From: Lacimicrobium sp. SS2-24
GTDB lineage: Bacteria > Pseudomonadota > Gammaproteobacteria > Enterobacterales > Alteromonadaceae
Length of the DNA stretch: 64,000 nt
Direction: 5' to 3'
Assembly (NCBI RefSeq): GCF_002201535.1
Contig: NZ_NIWW01000007.1
Span: forward strand, 1-64,000
Shown in pieces: positions 56,964 to 64,000 of this stretch (positions within the stretch are counted from its first letter, which is position 1; each line of letters starts with the position of its first letter). The notes beneath the pieces were generated by a model. The model was not told the DNA's origin and made no database searches. It worked only from the letters and a program-made list of their open reading frames with translations. The translations under genes and the position numbers were made by a program.

Positions 56964-57695
56964 TTACTTACTGCTGTCTTCAATATCCAGCAACTCAACT
57001 TCAAAGATCAGAGTTGAATTGGGTGTAATCTTACCGGTGGCACGTTCACCATAAGCCAGCTCAGCAGGAATATAGAATTTGTACTTCGATCCTACGTTCA
57101 TCAGCTGAACGCCCTCTGTCCAGCCACTGATAACCCGGTTAAGGGGAAACACAGCGGGTTCATCGCGATCGTAAGATGAATCAAATTTGGTCCCATCGAG
57201 CAGCGTGCCCAGATAATGAACCTTCACCGTATCTTCGGCAGCGGGCTTTTCACCTTCGCCTTGCTCCAGTACTTCATATTGCAAGCCGGATTCGGTTACC
57301 ATCACGCCTTCGCGGGTGGCATTTTTCTCAAGAAATGCCTGACCTTCAGCCAGGTTCGCTTCGCTCTGCTTGTCGGCGAGCGCTTGTTGTTTCTCGTTCA
57401 CCTGGCCGTCCAGCGCGGTGAGTACGGTGCGAATTTCCTGCTCTGACATTTTGGATTCGGCAGTAATGGCATCAATAAAGCCTTTGATCACCAAATCACG
57501 ATCCAGTTTTATATCAACCTGCTCCTGTGAGTCGAGTTTCTGATCAATAAACTGACCAACGGAAACACCTAAGCCATAAGCCTGTTGCTGCTCAGTACCT
57601 TCCAGCTTAACCTCTTCTGGTTTTTTCTGTTCAGGCTGACATGCACTCAGTCCGAGGCCGGCAAGTACCAGAGTTGCGATAGCGGTTTTTCTCAT
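56964..57695 (-). CDS. fkpA: FKBP-type peptidyl-prolyl isomerase, FkpA-like, predicted lipoprotein
   Basis: 243-aa isomerase and chaperone. The signal ends in a lipobox (LSAC, Cys19), so it is predicted to be lipid-anchored, unlike soluble E. coli FkpA and more like Mip. Helical dimerisation domain about 33-130, then the FKBP domain from about 140 with VKVHYLGTLLDGTKFDSSYDR, FPLNRVISGWTEGVQLM and IPAELAYGERATG. The position near slyX matches the fkpA-slyX neighbourhood in E. coli. Confidence 0.92.
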   Translation of the reverse strand: MRKTAIATLVLAGLGLSACQPEQKKPEEVKLEGTEQQQAYGLGVSVGQFIDQKLDSQEQVDIKLDRDLVIKGFIDAITAESKMSEQEIRTVLTALDGQVNEKQQALADKQSEANLAEGQAFLEKNATREGVMVTESGLQYEVLEQGEGEKPAAEDTVKVHYLGTLLDGTKFDSSYDRDEPAVFPLNRVISGWTEGVQLMNVGSKYKFYIPAELAYGERATGKITPNSTLIFEVELLDIEDSSK

Positions 57696-57934
57696 TTACT
57701 TCTCCACATTGTTTTAAACTGGCAGGTAGACTGCGTGTTGTTATATGAGTTCAAAAAACGGTTCCCATGCTTCAGCGACTGGGGCTTTACCAGAGCCTTT
57801 TAAACGAATCATCTCAGATGCTGATGTCTATCTTGAAATAAAGCCAAACCACTGTGCTTTATGATTGGACAGGGGACCGGAATATGGGCTTATACTAAAC
57901 CGACAAGCACAAAAGCGAAACCTAAAAGGATGCC

Positions 57935-58903
57935 ATGCGTTATTTCTGCTCTGTAATTCTGTTCGGTCTGATGATTTCCGCCTGCTCTGTACCGGGAAGT
58001 ACCCCACTCGAGCGGTTTGCCTTTGCGCCGGGCGGTGCTCTGGCAGCCGCACTGTCACAGGATGGCAGCGTGGCGGTTGTGTCTACGGTGGAAAACGGCA
58101 TAGAAGTCTGGGATGTGCAGCAGAACAATCTGCGCTATCAGTGGCGTCATCAGGGGGAGGGCAACAATTTAGTGGCGACCATCGCCATATCCGTTGATGG
58201 TGACTACGTTGTGACCGCGGACCAGGATGCGTTTGCGTTGTGGAGCATGCAAACGGGTGATCCCGTTGGATTCTGGCGTATCGATGAGTCGCGCATTCGT
58301 GATATTGCCGTTTCCGAGGGGGGCACAGCCGTGCTGGTGGGACGTAGTAATGGCCAGGTCATGTATTTTGAACCGGCTACAGGACGGCGTCTGGAGTTTC
58401 TTGGCCACCAGGAAAAGATCAATAGCGTGGCGCTGTCGCCTAATGGTCGCTATGCACTCACCGGTAGCAGTGATTATATTGCGTATTTGTGGGACACCCG
58501 CAGTGGTCAGGTGGTGTACAGTTTTTCTCATCCCAGTCGTGTAACCAAAGTGGCACTGGACAGGAAAGGACTCAGGGCATTTACCGCTGACAGTAAGAAC
58601 AATGCCAGAATTTGGGACCTCACCACCGGAGAGCAACTGAGTCAGCTTTCTTACCTGCAACGCCAGAAAATCTTCTCTTCTGCCCGATTTTCTGATGATG
58701 GCGAGTACTTACTAACAGGCTCTCCGGGTAGGGCGCTTAACCTCTGGAGTACTCAGAATGGCGACGAAATGGAGGACTGGCGGGTAGCACCCAGGGCGGG
58801 GCGTCAGCCACAAAGTGCGGTGGTGTATGATGTTGCCTTTTTGCCTGATAACAGGGTATTGTCCGCCAGCAGCAGTGGGCTGGTCGAACTCTGGGGATAT
58901 TGA
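57935..58903 (+). CDS. WD40-repeat lipoprotein
   Basis: 322-aa predicted lipoprotein with lipobox ISAC (Cys17). The rest is about six to seven WD40-type repeats: GIEVWDV, FALWSM, the GHQEKINSVALSPNGRYALTGSSDYIAYLWD unit (about 154-184), NARIWDL, LNLWSTQ and VELWGY, consistent with one closed beta propeller. Probably a periplasmic protein-binding platform; partner unknown. It is transcribed toward slyX, with only 29 bases between them, and lies between fkpA and slyX. Confidence 0.88.
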   Translation: MRYFCSVILFGLMISACSVPGSTPLERFAFAPGGALAAALSQDGSVAVVSTVENGIEVWDVQQNNLRYQWRHQGEGNNLVATIAISVDGDYVVTADQDAFALWSMQTGDPVGFWRIDESRIRDIAVSEGGTAVLVGRSNGQVMYFEPATGRRLEFLGHQEKINSVALSPNGRYALTGSSDYIAYLWDTRSGQVVYSFSHPSRVTKVALDRKGLRAFTADSKNNARIWDLTTGEQLSQLSYLQRQKIFSSARFSDDGEYLLTGSPGRALNLWSTQNGDEMEDWRVAPRAGRQPQSAVVYDVAFLPDNRVLSASSSGLVELWGY

Positions 58904-58932
58904 ATCCGCCGACAACAAGCGAAGTGAGTATT

Positions 58933-59148
58933 ATGGCAAATCAGTTTGAGCGGGACATCGAGACACTACAAACCAAGGTGGCCTATCAGGAAGATACCAT
59001 CGAAACATTGAGTCAGGCACTGGCCGATCAGCAGCAACAGATGGATAAGCTCGCTTTTCAGCTCAATCATGTGATCAACAAGCTGAAAGATTTACAACCC
59101 TCTAATATTGCCGGGCAGGACGAAGAAACGCCGCCACCACACTATTAA
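58933..59148 (+). CDS. slyX: SlyX family protein
   Basis: 71-aa coiled-coil protein (heptads across about residues 4-52, VAYQEDTIETLSQALADQQQQMDKL). The C-terminal PPPHY is the usual SlyX ending. Function unknown in all species I know of. I chose the ATG at 58933, preceded by AAGTGAG. Probably cotranscribed with the WD40 lipoprotein gene. Confidence 0.93.
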   Translation: MANQFERDIETLQTKVAYQEDTIETLSQALADQQQQMDKLAFQLNHVINKLKDLQPSNIAGQDEETPPPHY

Positions 59149-59177
59149 CACGCTGAACACGGGCAATATAGCACCCA

Positions 59178-59387
59178 TCAGGGTTTGAACACGCCTATCA
59201 CGTTTTCGCTACCGCGCGTGGCTGCCTGTACTTTTTCATCGGGTCTGGACTTGGTGAAGCCGCAGCTTACACACTCCACATGCTCAATGTTGTTGCGCAG
59301 ATAAATCATCAGCGTATCCTGCGCCTGGCACTTGGGGCATACGGCCCCGGCAATAAAGCGTTTGCGGGTTTTTTCTGACATGGTCAT
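59178..59387 (-). CDS. yheV: YheV-family zinc-ribbon protein
   Basis: 69-aa protein with a C4 zinc ribbon (CPKCQ at about residue 17 and CVSCG at about 38). KRFIAGAVCPKCQAQDT and ECVSCGFTKSRPDE are typical of YheV. Function unknown. In E. coli yheV lies near slyX and kefB; here it sits between slyX and yheS, divergent from yheS by 57 bases. Confidence 0.9.
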   Translation of the reverse strand: MTMSEKTRKRFIAGAVCPKCQAQDTLMIYLRNNIEHVECVSCGFTKSRPDEKVQAATRGSENVIGVFKP

Positions 59388-59444
59388 TAGCTCATTGAGT
59401 TAAGATGTTATGATACCCGCCCCTGAAGTAAGAGCCAAATCGAG

Positions 59445-61361
59445 ATGATCCAACTATCCGAACTCAGCTTGATGCGCGGCGCCAAGCCCTTATTGGAAAA
59501 CGCCAGTGCCAGTATCTATCCCGGTCACAAGGTTGGTCTGGTTGGTCCTAATGGCTGCGGTAAATCCAGTTTGTTTGCCTTGCTCAGAGGTAAGCTGCAG
59601 GCGGACACAGGAAGCTGTGAGGTTCCCCGGCAATGGCAAATTGCGACGGTCGCTCAGGAAACACCGGCCTCAGCACAGCCCGCTCTGGAATACGTCATCG
59701 ATGGCGATCATCGTCTGCGTAAGATTCAGTCTGAGCTTAAGCGTGCCGAGCAGGCACATGAAGGCGAGCGCATCGCGACGCTGCATCAACAGCTTGAGCA
59801 AGCCGGGGGCTATCACGTGGAGGCCCGGGCTGCCACCATTCTGGCGGGCCTGGGCTTTTCCCAGGAACAAATTGGCCAGCCCGTGAGCCAATTTTCCGGT
59901 GGCTGGCGGATGCGCCTGAATCTGGCACAGGCATTGTTGTGCCAGTCTGATCTGATGCTGCTTGACGAACCCACCAACCACCTGGATCTGGATGCAGTGA
60001 TCTGGCTTGAGCGATTTCTGGAACGTTACGCGGGTACGCTGATCCTGATTTCTCATGACAAAGCCTTTCTGGATGCCACGGTAGACGAGATCATCGCCAT
60101 CGAGCAGCACAGCCTGGTGAGCTATAAGGGGAATTATTCCGCCTTCGAACAGCAACGTGCTGAACGACTACGTTTGCAGGACCTGCAATATCGCAAGCAA
60201 CAGCAACAAGTAGCCCATTTGCAGTCCTTTATCGACCGGTTTCGGGCTAAGGCCAGTAAAGCCAAACAGGCTCAGAGTCGCATCAAACAGCTGGAAAAAA
60301 TGGAGCAACTGGCGCCGGCTCATTATCAGAGTGGCTTTTCATTCGAATTTTTTACTCCGCCTAAACTACCGAATCCGCTGGTATCGATGGAGAAAGTGAA
60401 AGTCGGTTACGGTGACAAGGTCATACTCGAACAGTTGCAGCTTAACCTGGTGCCTGGCAGTCGGATTGGTTTGTTGGGGCGAAACGGAGCAGGTAAGTCC
60501 ACGCTTATTAAGCTACTGGCACAGGAACTGAGTCCGTTGGAGGGGTTATATCAGACCTCTGCAGGGTTGAGAATCGGCTATTTCGCTCAGCATCAACTCG
60601 AATTTTTACAGATGGATGACTCGCCCCTCGCGCATTTGCAGCGGCTTGACCCGAAAGCCACGGAACAGTCGCTGCGAGACTTTTTGGGCGGTTTTGGTTT
60701 TCATGGTGATGCGGCTGTAGCCAGAGTCGCGCCCATGTCAGGGGGCGAAAAAGCGCGTCTGGTTCTGGCCTTGCTGGTTTACCAGAAGCCCAATATGTTG
60801 CTGCTCGATGAACCCACCAACCACCTCGATCTGGACATGCGCCACGCCCTTAATCTGGCCTTACAGGGTTTTGAGGGCGCTATGGTACTGGTTTCACACG
60901 ATCGCTTCCTGCTGGAAGCGGTGTGTGACGAGTTTTACCTGGTGGACAAGGCGCAAGTGCAACCGTTTTCCGGTGATCTACAGGATTACCGCCAATGGCT
61001 GATGCGTGAAAGCGCAGAAGCCTCAGCGGGGACAGAAACAGAGCAAAAATCTAAGCCTGATCGTAAAGCAGTGAAACGCCTGGAAGCAGAGCTCAGACAA
61101 CAAACTCAGCCTTTAAGAAAGGCCATCAGCGGGCAAGAGAAGGACATGGACAGGCTGCATACGCGGTTGCAACAAATAGAGCAACAGATGCTGGACACCC
61201 GACTGTACGAAGAGCAGCACAAACAGGAGTTAAAAGCCCTGTTAGATGAGCAGGCCAGTGCCAAACAAGCACTCGAGGACACCGAAGCACAGTGGCTGGA
61301 AAATCAGGAGAAACTTGAGCAAATGCAGCAGGATTTCGAACATGAACTTCGATGCCAATGA
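59445..61361 (+). CDS. yheS: ABC-F family ATPase YheS
   Basis: 638-aa soluble tandem ATPase of the ABC-F type, a class that acts at the ribosome E site. Walker A GPNGCGKSS and GRNGAGKST, signatures FSGGWRMRL and MSGGEKARL, Walker B LMLLDEPTNHLDLD and MLLLDEPTNHLDLD. The interdomain linker (about 245-300, RFRAKASKAKQAQSRIKQLEKM) is the family's P-site tRNA interaction motif, and a C-terminal coiled coil (about 540-635) follows. Neighbours match E. coli yheS-yheT-yheU. The 3' end overlaps the TIGR02444 gene by 20 bases. Confidence 0.95.
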   Translation: MIQLSELSLMRGAKPLLENASASIYPGHKVGLVGPNGCGKSSLFALLRGKLQADTGSCEVPRQWQIATVAQETPASAQPALEYVIDGDHRLRKIQSELKRAEQAHEGERIATLHQQLEQAGGYHVEARAATILAGLGFSQEQIGQPVSQFSGGWRMRLNLAQALLCQSDLMLLDEPTNHLDLDAVIWLERFLERYAGTLILISHDKAFLDATVDEIIAIEQHSLVSYKGNYSAFEQQRAERLRLQDLQYRKQQQQVAHLQSFIDRFRAKASKAKQAQSRIKQLEKMEQLAPAHYQSGFSFEFFTPPKLPNPLVSMEKVKVGYGDKVILEQLQLNLVPGSRIGLLGRNGAGKSTLIKLLAQELSPLEGLYQTSAGLRIGYFAQHQLEFLQMDDSPLAHLQRLDPKATEQSLRDFLGGFGFHGDAAVARVAPMSGGEKARLVLALLVYQKPNMLLLDEPTNHLDLDMRHALNLALQGFEGAMVLVSHDRFLLEAVCDEFYLVDKAQVQPFSGDLQDYRQWLMRESAEASAGTETEQKSKPDRKAVKRLEAELRQQTQPLRKAISGQEKDMDRLHTRLQQIEQQMLDTRLYEEQHKQELKALLDEQASAKQALEDTEAQWLENQEKLEQMQQDFEHELRCQ

Positions 61362-61758
61362 TTTCTGGCATGACAGTATCCATACCTACCAGCAATGCCA
61401 GTCGCAATTACTGGTGTTGCAGGATACCGCCAATGCCAATGTAAACCTGCTGTTATTGTGCGTGTATCTGCAAAACCACGGGCGATACCTGACGACACCT
61501 CAGCTGGCCGAGCTGATTCGGGTCTGTGAGCAAACACAGGAACAGATCTTATCTGTGCGCCGTGCCCGTCGACAGGCTAAGGGCGGTCCGGCTTATACCA
61601 CACTCAAGCAGGCCGAACTGGAACTGGAGAAACAGCAGCAGCAGGATCTGATACAGGCGGTCAACGCCATGGTGCTGGCGCAGCAGGGCCCTGGCAATGT
61701 CACTCTGTATGGCCGTTTGTTGTTACTGCCTAATCTGGTTCTTTTCCCAGAGTCTTAG
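61342..61758 (+). CDS. TIGR02444 family protein
   Basis: 138-aa protein of the TIGR02444 family (NDFWHDSIHTYQQCQSQLLVLQD start; LLLLCVYLQNHGRYLT near 40; VRRARRQAKGGPAYTTLKQAELELEKQQQ in the second half). It is small, mostly helical and without a signal peptide. Function unknown. The ATG at 61342 lies inside the end of yheS, so the two are probably coupled. No close alternative start was seen. Confidence 0.87.
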   Translation: MNFDANDFWHDSIHTYQQCQSQLLVLQDTANANVNLLLLCVYLQNHGRYLTTPQLAELIRVCEQTQEQILSVRRARRQAKGGPAYTTLKQAELELEKQQQQDLIQAVNAMVLAQQGPGNVTLYGRLLLLPNLVLFPES

Positions 61759-61861
61759 CCTTCCGGGTTAGCTAAGTCGTTGTTTTATTGACCGAAGTCA
61801 AGAAAGCACGGGCTCGCCTCAGTTACGCTGGCACTGAGTCATGCTTATTGAGGAAAACACC

Positions 61862-61981
61862 ATGCTGGCACTTATCATGAACGATCCTGTGGTTTGGGGG
61901 GCGCTGTTGGGCCTGGGCGTCACTGTCACCATTTGCCTGTATTATTTGTATCTTTTTTTACATCACACCAACCAACACTGA
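61862..61981 (+). CDS. 39-residue membrane protein, DUF3149-like
   Basis: MLALIMNDPVVWGALLGLG starts a single predicted membrane helix (about residues 11-33) followed by a short His-rich tail (LHHTNQH). The DPVVWG turn before the helix and the length suggest DUF3149, a family of about 40-residue proteins of unknown function. TTGAGG lies nine bases before the ATG. It lies between the TIGR02444 gene and yheT. Confidence 0.75.
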   Translation: MLALIMNDPVVWGALLGLGVTVTICLYYLYLFLHHTNQH

Positions 61982-61993
61982 GAGCGGATAACT

Positions 61994-62032
61994 CTTGTCT
62001 TTCATGGACTCACCTAAGTCCGTAAAGACAAG
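61994..62032. other. Two-part hairpin in the yheT leader
   Basis: CTTGTCTTT pairs perfectly with AAAGACAAG, and inside it GGACT pairs with AGTCC; loops of three, six and two bases separate them. No T-run follows. It lies 13 bases after the small membrane gene and 75 bases before the yheT start. It may be an mRNA processing or stability element. Confidence 0.6.
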
Positions 62033-62107
62033 GCCAGCTTAGTCTTCAGGAGACTGCCGGTTTTCAGCCGCTGGGCTTGTGATCTGTGTCCGAGTGTAGT
62101 CAAATCT

Positions 62108-63139
62108 GTGCTACCAACGGAACACACAGCGAGTAATACCGTGAGCAAGGCCGGCTTTGGCCAGGTTGTCGAAAGTGATTTCTCACCGCCCTGGTGGGCA
62201 TTGAACCGACATGTGCAAACATTATGGCCGAGGTTTGTGCAGCGCAGAGCGCCCGTAACGCTGCGCTGGGAACAGTTTGATTTGCCTGATGGTGATTTTA
62301 TCGAACTGGCCTGGACACCGACGCTGCCGGCCCCCAAAGGGCTGGTGGTTTGTTTCCATGGTCTGGAAGGATCGGTACGTTCTCACTATGCCAATGATCT
62401 GGCGGCGTTCCTGCACAGGATGGGCTGGCAGACCGTGGTGATGCATTTCAGAGGGTGTGGCACCCGCCCTAACCTGACACCCCGAGCCTACCACTCCGGT
62501 GACACCGAGGACGCCATTTATCTGTTACAAGAGTTACAGAATCGCTATCCGCATGTGCGTCGCTATGCGGTGGGCTTTTCGCTGGGTGCGAACATGTTGC
62601 TGAAGTTGCTCGGAGAGAATATCCGTCAGCGTTGGGTAAAGGGCGCCGTCGCCATTTCTCCGCCACTCAAGCTATCGGAATGTGCCGCCAGCATAGGGCG
62701 CGGCTTTTCGCGGGTCTATCAACGTTATTTACTCAACAGTATGCGTAACAGACTGCTGGTAAAAATGCAGCAGCTGGATTACAGCGAGTTATTGCAGGTG
62801 GATGCACGTAAAGTCAGTGAGTTCAGCTGTTTCAGAGACTTTGATCAGTATGTCACTGCGCCTTTGCATGGTTTTGATGACGTTGATGACTATTATACGA
62901 AGTGCAGTGCCATTCATTATCTTCGTCATATCGCCACTCCCACTCTGGTGCTGCATGCGGCGGATGACCCGTTTATGAATCACAGTGTCATACCCAAAAA
63001 TGAGGAGCTTTCCACCCAGGTGAGAGTTGAACTGAGCCGCAAGGGCGGACATGTGGGGTTTTTACAGGGGACACCCTGGAAGCCAATCATCTGGACTCAT
63101 CAGCGCGTACTGTCTTTTCTGAGCGGGGATAGGCCATGA
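62108..63139 (+). CDS. yheT: Alpha/beta hydrolase YheT
   Basis: Up to 343-aa hydrolase of the YheT/ABHD1-3 family. Nucleophile elbow GFSLGANML (about residue 156), acidic residue in LHAADDPFM and His in GGHVGFLQG; the family's [10 protein letters not shown] and [13 protein letters not shown] are present. Substrate unknown. The start is uncertain: GTG at 62108, or GTG at 62141. It overlaps yheU by four bases. Confidence 0.9.
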   Translation: MLPTEHTASNTVSKAGFGQVVESDFSPPWWALNRHVQTLWPRFVQRRAPVTLRWEQFDLPDGDFIELAWTPTLPAPKGLVVCFHGLEGSVRSHYANDLAAFLHRMGWQTVVMHFRGCGTRPNLTPRAYHSGDTEDAIYLLQELQNRYPHVRRYAVGFSLGANMLLKLLGENIRQRWVKGAVAISPPLKLSECAASIGRGFSRVYQRYLLNSMRNRLLVKMQQLDYSELLQVDARKVSEFSCFRDFDQYVTAPLHGFDDVDDYYTKCSAIHYLRHIATPTLVLHAADDPFMNHSVIPKNEELSTQVRVELSRKGGHVGFLQGTPWKPIIWTHQRVLSFLSGDRP

Positions 63140-63357
63140 TCATTCCCATCGATGAGCTGAGTCAGGACACCCTGGAGCAAATTATCCAGTCTTTTGTACT
63201 CAGAGAAGGCACTGACTACGGTGAGCAGGAAAAAAGTCTGGAAGAAAAAGTGCACCAGGTACACCGGCAGCTAAAACAGGGGGAAGCGCTACTGGTGTAC
63301 TCTGAGCTTTATGAAACCGTTAATATTGTGCCCAAACAGCACTATCAGCCGGATTAA
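63136..63357 (+). CDS. yheU: YheU family protein
   Basis: 73-aa small protein ([28 protein letters not shown] start) of the YheU family, function unknown. It is acidic, with no signal peptide. Coupled to yheT by overlap, as in E. coli. Its end overlaps the convergent YceI gene by four bases. Confidence 0.93.
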   Translation: MIIPIDELSQDTLEQIIQSFVLREGTDYGEQEKSLEEKVHQVHRQLKQGEALLVYSELYETVNIVPKQHYQPD

Positions 63358-63914
63358 GCGCTGAACACGGCGTTAAAGGTGACCGGAATAATCAGGTCGA
63401 TGCTGCTCAGTCCGGCAATTTCCCGTAGTTTCTTAATACCATCGGTCAATCCAAACTCGATGGCGCTGACTAAAACCGGCTCGACGGTGGTGGCCACAAA
63501 ATCGCCGTTAGTCAAACGGGTTATCTGAACCTGCATCGGCAATGATTTGGTTTTTGTATTCAGTTCGAGGCTGGCCTCAAGCTGCAAGGTTTGCGTACTG
63601 CCCGGTGCCATCGTCAGAGCAGATTGCGGTACCTGCGCGCGCAGATGGGCTTTAGGAAAAAGCTTGAACAGATGCTCCTGCATCCGCGTGTCACGGATTT
63701 CTATCTTAGTATCCACGGACATCAGGTCGATGGTGACCTTCAGTTCACCGCTGTCACTGAGACTGCCGGAAAAACGGCGGAAGTGGCTGATTTCTGTTAT
63801 TTGATCATTCTTGGTGGATAAAAAGCTTAGGCTGGATTGCGCCTCACTCAGTTGCCAGTTGGCCAGGGCCGACGTCGATATGAACAAAAAACCGAATAAG
63901 CTAATGATTTTCAT
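63354..63914 (-). CDS. YceI-family periplasmic protein
   Basis: 186-aa protein with a signal peptide (residues 1-18, cleaved near ALANW) and a lipocalin-like YceI barrel: [61 protein letters not shown]. YceI proteins bind polyisoprenoid or similar lipids. GAGGA lies six bases before the ATG. Its start region overlaps the tail of a preceding gene, suggesting an operon. Confidence 0.92.
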   Translation of the reverse strand: MKIISLFGFLFISTSALANWQLSEAQSSLSFLSTKNDQITEISHFRRFSGSLSDSGELKVTIDLMSVDTKIEIRDTRMQEHLFKLFPKAHLRAQVPQSALTMAPGSTQTLQLEASLELNTKTKSLPMQVQITRLTNGDFVATTVEPVLVSAIEFGLTDGIKKLREIAGLSSIDLIIPVTFNAVFSA

Positions 63915-64000
63915 TGTTGTCCTCTAATTGTTGATGTTGTACGACTTCCCGCCAATCAACGTCGGGATCGCCCAGTACAACAAAGTCCGGATTGACCAGA
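63901..64000 (-). CDS. C-terminal end of a gene cut by the window edge
   Basis: An open frame enters from the window edge on the minus strand and reads LVNPDFVVLGDPDVDWREV and more, ending at TAG 63901-63903, 14 bases inside the YceI gene. The sequence looks like a real protein tail, but I cannot name the family. A second frame is also open here, so the call is tentative. Confidence 0.5.
   Translation of the reverse strand, partial: LVNPDFVVLGDPDVDWREVVQHQQLEDNNENH

Noticed and set aside
58169-58660. Minus-strand open frame inside the WD40 gene
   Set aside because: The plus-strand frame carries a lipobox and repeated WD motifs; the antisense frame has none.
61754-61776. CTTAGC/GCTAAG hairpin at the end of the TIGR02444 gene
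   Set aside because: Only six pairs, a long loop, overlap with the stop codon and a poor T-run; too weak to call a terminator.

Overview
The window reads as a chromosomal segment of a marine or alkaline-water gammaproteobacterium of the Alteromonadales (Alteromonas / Lacimicrobium / Aestuariibacter-like). This is inferred from gene content and order: kbl-tdh-glpE-glpG, coaBC-dut-slmA, plsB divergent from lexA, comF divergent from bioH, fkpA / slyX / yheV / yheS / yheT / yheU, and an aa3-type cytochrome oxidase cluster whose subunit II is fused to cytochrome c. Almost every gene is ordinary core or clade-level content. No prophage, insertion sequence, CRISPR array, rRNA or recognisable tRNA was seen.

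Layout. 1-583 is non-coding and starts with a terminator. 584-5845 holds the SOS mutagenesis cassette imuA-imuB-dnaE2 (minus strand) behind a perfect LexA box, with an EVE-domain gene divergent from the same 71-bp gap. 6365-9819 carries a small membrane protein, a DUF885 protein, a DUF1820 protein and a TetR regulator. 9903-15520 is a housekeeping block: slmA, dut, coaBC, radC, rpmB-rpmG, a membrane-anchored protein, mutM and coaD. 15566-22435 is a cell-surface block: a CDP-glycerol phosphotransferase-like protein, a TagD-like cytidylyltransferase, a Wzi-like outer-membrane barrel, KdkA, a GT4 glycosyltransferase, a small lipoprotein and WaaA. 22611-27946 holds kbl-tdh-glpE-glpG as an overlapping unit, a FliL-like protein, and ubiC-ubiA. 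28016-31206 is plsB divergent from lexA, with two LexA boxes on the lexA promoter.

31527-39784 is a complete cytochrome c oxidase locus: coxB, coxA, ctaG, coxC, SURF1, a CxxxC membrane protein, ctaA, ctaB and SCO. It supplies the subunits, copper loading and heme A synthesis; a small DUF2909 membrane gene lies antisense inside it. 39786-48432 is mixed: polysaccharide deacetylase, MATE exporter, nfuA, secreted M14 peptidase, comF, bioH, a mini flagellar-axial-like protein and a HEQAH-containing putative metalloprotease. 48456-50771 is tex. 50986-55872 looks more accessory: an anchored HExxH protein, two membrane proteins, and a Cpx-like stress module (Spy/CpxP-like protein divergent from a response regulator and histidine kinase, with a CpxR-type direct repeat between them). 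55929-64000 holds greB, a structured intergenic region, an FkpA-like lipoprotein, a WD40 lipoprotein, slyX, yheV, yheS, a TIGR02444 protein, a 39-residue membrane peptide, yheT, yheU, a YceI protein and the tail of one more gene.

The least explained parts are the CDP-glycerol/Wzi/KdkA surface operon, the 106-aa axial-like protein beside the HEQAH protein, the 56409-56963 region with terminators and a repeat but no gene, the shared imuA/EVE promoter, and several hairpins. I did not find convincing evidence of a wholly new multi-gene system. All family calls come from reading the sequence, without database searches.
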